Shown: positions 61,922-64,000 of the stretch, piece after piece
Position numbering within the stretch: position 1 is the first letter of the stretch
How the letters are laid out: each line of letters begins with the position of its first letter
Origin: GMQP-bins7 sp963776565
GTDB lineage: Bacteria > Actinomycetota > Thermoleophilia > Gaiellales > Gaiellaceae
Direction: 5' to 3'
DNA length: 64,000 nt
NCBI GenBank assembly: GCA_963776565.1
Contig: CAVZNF010000002.1
Coordinates: forward strand, 62,001 to 126,000
The notes under the pieces: model-generated
What the model was told of the DNA's origin: nothing
Databases searched by the model: none
What the model saw: only the letters and a program-made list of their open reading frames with translations
Translations under genes and position numbers: made by a program

Positions 61922-62590
61922 ATGGACAACTTGAAAGCGCTCGGGCGCGGGACACAGGTCATGTTCATCGCGGCCGTGCTCCTGCTCATCGTGATGTTCT
62001 TCCACTGGCAGGAGGTCGACACCGCTCTCGGCTCGTTCGGCCAGAATGCGTGGCACGGGTTCTGGGGCGTCGTGATGGGGATCCTCACGATCGTCCTCGT
62101 GGCTCGCATCGCCGCGAGGCTCGCGGCGGTGGACGTTCCGATTCCCTTGTCGTTCGCGACGACGAGCTTCGTGCTCGGCATCCTCATCGCGATTTGCGCC
62201 GTCCTGAAGCTCCTCACCGACGACTACCGGAACTTCTGGGCGTTCATCGGCGTCGGTCTCGCGATCGCCGTCGCCATCGGCGCGTGGCTCGAGGTTCAGG
62301 AGGCAGGCGGAATCGAGTCGCTCAAGAGCGACGCGAGCAGCCTTGGATCGAGCGCCTCCGCAATGGCGGGCTCCGCCGCTGCGGCCGACGCACCCTCGAC
62401 TCCGGCTCCGGCTCCGGCCGCGCCGGCTCCCGAACCGCCTGCAGCAGCGGATACCGCACACGATGCAACAGGGACTGCGGCGAGCGGGGCCCCGGACACG
62501 GCCCCGGAAGCAGCTGACGCGCCTTCGGACGCGGCGGATGCGGCCTCGGACGCAACGAGCGACGAGCCGTCGACCGAGCGGGAGAGCTAA
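61922..62590 (+). CDS. Four-helix membrane protein with Ala/Pro/Asp-rich tail
   Basis: A 222-residue protein of unknown function. It starts MDNLKALGRGTQVMFIAAVLL and has four predicted transmembrane helices within residues 12-125 (VMFIAAVLLLIVMFF, GVVMGILTIVLVARI, FVLGILIAICAVLKLL and FIGVGLAIAVAIGAWLEV). A ~100-residue low-complexity acidic tail of Ala, Pro, Asp and Ser follows. The start and helix layout match the smaller gene at 62769 (MANFKALSRGSQLVLVAGPLL), so the two are tandem paralogues, the second lacking the tail. No named family beyond this. Confidence 0.8.
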   Translation: MDNLKALGRGTQVMFIAAVLLLIVMFFHWQEVDTALGSFGQNAWHGFWGVVMGILTIVLVARIAARLAAVDVPIPLSFATTSFVLGILIAICAVLKLLTDDYRNFWAFIGVGLAIAVAIGAWLEVQEAGGIESLKSDASSLGSSASAMAGSAAAADAPSTPAPAPAAPAPEPPAAADTAHDATGTAASGAPDTAPEAADAPSDAADAASDATSDEPSTERES

Positions 62591-62610
62591 CCCGCTCGAA
62601 CCCACGACGT

Positions 62611-62640
62611 CCGCCGCGGCGCAAGGACGCGCCGCGGCGG
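62611..62640. terminator. Hairpin terminator between the membrane paralogues
   Basis: Perfect 12-bp G+C arms CCGCCGCGGCGC (62611-62622) and GCGCCGCGGCGG (62629-62640) with a 6-nt loop, 20 bp after the first paralogue's stop. No T-tract. The second paralogue must therefore have its own promoter in 62641-62768. Confidence 0.8.
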
Positions 62641-62768
62641 AGGCGTGCGCAGGAGGTCTTCGAAAGCTCCTGCAAATGCCCTATTTGGCGCATTCCCGAG
62701 TACCCTGTGACGCGTAGGGATCGGACAGCGGCCGTCCGAAGCTGATTCACGACGCCGAAAGGATTCCG

Positions 62769-63227
62769 ATGGCGAACTTCAAGGCCCTCTCACGAGGCTC
62801 TCAGCTCGTCCTCGTCGCCGGCCCGCTCCTGCTCCTCAGCCTGTTCTTCACGTGGCAGAACGTGGAGGTCGACTACGGTCGCGCCGGCGTCGCAACGATG
62901 TCGCTCGACGGCTGGGATGCGTGGGGGCTGCTCCTGGCCCTGCTTGTCATGGCAACCGTGGCGATCGTCGCGCTCGGAAACTTCACGGAGGTGGAGCTCT
63001 CGGACGACGTTCCCTGGCCGAAGATCACCCTCGGGCTCGGCATGGGGATCCTCGCCGTCGCCGTCGTGAAGAGCCTGACGGACGCCGGCTCGTCGTGGCT
63101 CAGCTACGGCTTCGTCGGACTCGCCGTCGCGGTCTCGGTCGGCACGTACCTCGACTGGGCGGCAACGCGAAAGTCCGACGGCCCGGTTCTCCAGCGCAAG
63201 CGCCGCGGGATCAGCTCAGTCGTTTGA
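62769..63227 (+). CDS. Four-helix membrane protein, paralogue of 61922
   Basis: A 152-residue protein. Helices are seen at LVLVAGPLLLLSLFF, AWGLLLALLVMATVAIVAL, ITLGLGMGILAVAVVKSL and YGFVGLAVAVSVGTYLDW, with a short basic tail. It shares the M-x-N-(L/F)-K-A-L-(G/S)-R-G-(T/S)-Q start and the four-helix layout with its upstream neighbour. Unknown function. Its 3' end overlaps the convergent GNAT gene by 17 bp. Confidence 0.8.
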   Translation: MANFKALSRGSQLVLVAGPLLLLSLFFTWQNVEVDYGRAGVATMSLDGWDAWGLLLALLVMATVAIVALGNFTEVELSDDVPWPKITLGLGMGILAVAVVKSLTDAGSSWLSYGFVGLAVAVSVGTYLDWAATRKSDGPVLQRKRRGISSVV

Positions 63228-63660
63228 CGAGGAGGACGCGGTCCTCCCCAGGACCGTCGTAGTCCTCGACGACACGCTCGACCTCGAATCCCAGCGATTC
63301 GTGGAATGCGACGGATCGCTGGTTCACGGGTGAGGTGACGCAGCGAACGACGGAGCGGCCGTTCGTGCGCGCCTCCTCGAAGAAGCGTTCGTAGAGCGCA
63401 CGGCCCAGACCGGTTCCCCGCGACTCCGGATCGATCCCGACGAAGTGGATGTACGCCTCGTCGTCGGCCGTCTGCGAGAGAAACCCGCAGACGAACCCGA
63501 GGAGCTCGCCGTCGTCCCCCTCGGCGACGAAGCTCGTGCCTTCAAAGTGGATGAAGAACAGTTGGGGCAGCATCGGCGCCATCTCGTGCCCGCCCCACCA
63601 GACGTTGATGCGGCCGATGACGCGCCCGTAGTCGGACGACTTCGCGTGCCGAATGCCGAC
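63211..63660 (-). CDS. GNAT family N-acetyltransferase
   Basis: A ~150-residue single-domain acetyltransferase. The body GIRHAKSSDYGRVIGRINVW is followed by FVAEGDDGELLGFVCGF and the acetyl-CoA loop HFVGIDPESRGTGLGRALYERFF, ending in VAFHESLGFEVERVVEDYDG. This subfamily (WWGGHEMAPMLPQLFF) is common in actinobacteria. No normal start codon lies in frame between the clpC stop and the body; the first residue may be a misread GTG or ATG near 63660 or an ATT at 63654. It is immediately downstream of clpC on the same strand. Confidence 0.85.
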   Translation of the reverse strand, partial: VGIRHAKSSDYGRVIGRINVWWGGHEMAPMLPQLFFIHFEGTSFVAEGDDGELLGFVCGFLSQTADDEAYIHFVGIDPESRGTGLGRALYERFFEEARTNGRSVVRCVTSPVNQRSVAFHESLGFEVERVVEDYDGPGEDRVLLVKRLS

Positions 63661-63664
63661 GGGG

Positions 63665-64000
63665 CTAGTCGTCGGACGGTTCGTCGACGAGCTCGGCGAG
63701 ATTCGCGAGATCGGCTTCCTCGGATGGCGCGCCCACCGTTGCCGGGACGGGCTCTCCTTCGATGACGCGGATCTCGACCGGTGGCTCGCCCTCGGCGGGA
63801 TCCTCGCGGCGGTCGACGATGAGCGTCGTGCCGGGCGCGAGATCGCGGCCGAGGATGAAGTCGGCGAGGGGATCCTCCAGCATGCGCTGGATCGCACGGC
63901 GCAACGGCCGGGCACCCATGGCCGGGTCGTAGCCCGTCTCGACGAGCAACTCGCGCGCGTCGTCCGTCAGCTCGATGACGACGTCGTGCTTGCCCATCTC
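63665..64000 (-). CDS. clpC: ATP-dependent Clp protease ATPase subunit ClpC, C-terminal end
   Basis: The last ~110 residues of a HSP100/Clp ATPase, cut by the window end. The D2 small domain motif VVIELTDDARELLVETGYD, then PAMGARPLRRAIQRMLEDPLADFILG, is diagnostic of ClpC. It has an acidic, disordered tail (EEADLANLAELVDEPSDD). ClpC unfolds substrates for ClpP. It is the outer end of the conserved clpC-to-sigH gene cluster. Confidence 0.95.
   Translation of the reverse strand, partial: EMGKHDVVIELTDDARELLVETGYDPAMGARPLRRAIQRMLEDPLADFILGRDLAPGTTLIVDRREDPAEGEPPVEIRVIEGEPVPATVGAPSEEADLANLAELVDEPSDD

Overview
The window is about two-thirds G+C, densely packed, and rich in overlapping stop/start pairs (ATGA, GTGA, TGATG, TTGA). 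Gene content points to an actinobacterium, most plausibly class Thermoleophilia (Gaiellales or Solirubrobacterales-like). The evidence is CarD next to radA, a clpC-radA-carD-ispD-ispF-gltX-cysS-rlmB-NYN-sigH gene order, actinobacterial acyl-CoA carboxylases, and secreted proteins with Ig-like repeats. Phylum is fairly secure; class is an inference.

Layout. 1-9.7 kb: the asd 3' end, then a minus-strand run of pckA, two secreted metalloproteases, a class E-like succinate dehydrogenase (flavoprotein, iron-sulfur and CCG-cysteine subunits), a metallophosphoesterase, an Asp23 protein and a GNAT. 9.8-16.3 kb: a Vps62-like membrane protein, an ABC exporter and two Xer-type tyrosine recombinases around a secreted protein. 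16.3-27.4 kb: purEK, citrate synthase, isocitrate dehydrogenase, malate dehydrogenase, an SDR, a PDZ-Lon protease and sucCD. With sdh and pckA this puts most of the TCA cycle and the gluconeogenic exit in 27 kb. 28-36 kb: biotin-dependent acyl-CoA carboxylase genes interleaved with pgsA and a TPR gene, then a trans-sulfuration enzyme, a RraB-like protein and msrA. 36-43 kb: a secreted Ig-like protein and a gabT-potADBC operon for polyamine/GABA use. 42.9-50.8 kb: tRNA-Thr, SigH, a receiver protein, a triple-PAS histidine kinase, an unusual cyclase-receiver-LuxR fusion and an MMPL transporter. 50.8-64 kb: the conserved housekeeping cluster from the NYN nuclease to clpC, interrupted by a GST, a CYTH protein, a flavodoxin, mutY and a GNAT.

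The signalling block (43.8-50.8 kb) lies exactly between sigH and the NYN gene, which are neighbours in the Firmicute form of this cluster. It therefore looks like an insertion into an old gene order. Its CHD-REC-HTH protein is the least ordinary architecture in the window.

Data quality matters here. At least 20 single-base indels split about 16 otherwise well-conserved genes. In most cases removing or adding one base restores the family sequence exactly, so these are treated as sequence errors rather than true pseudogenes, and each gene is annotated over its full span. No rRNA, CRISPR array, prophage or insertion sequence was seen.
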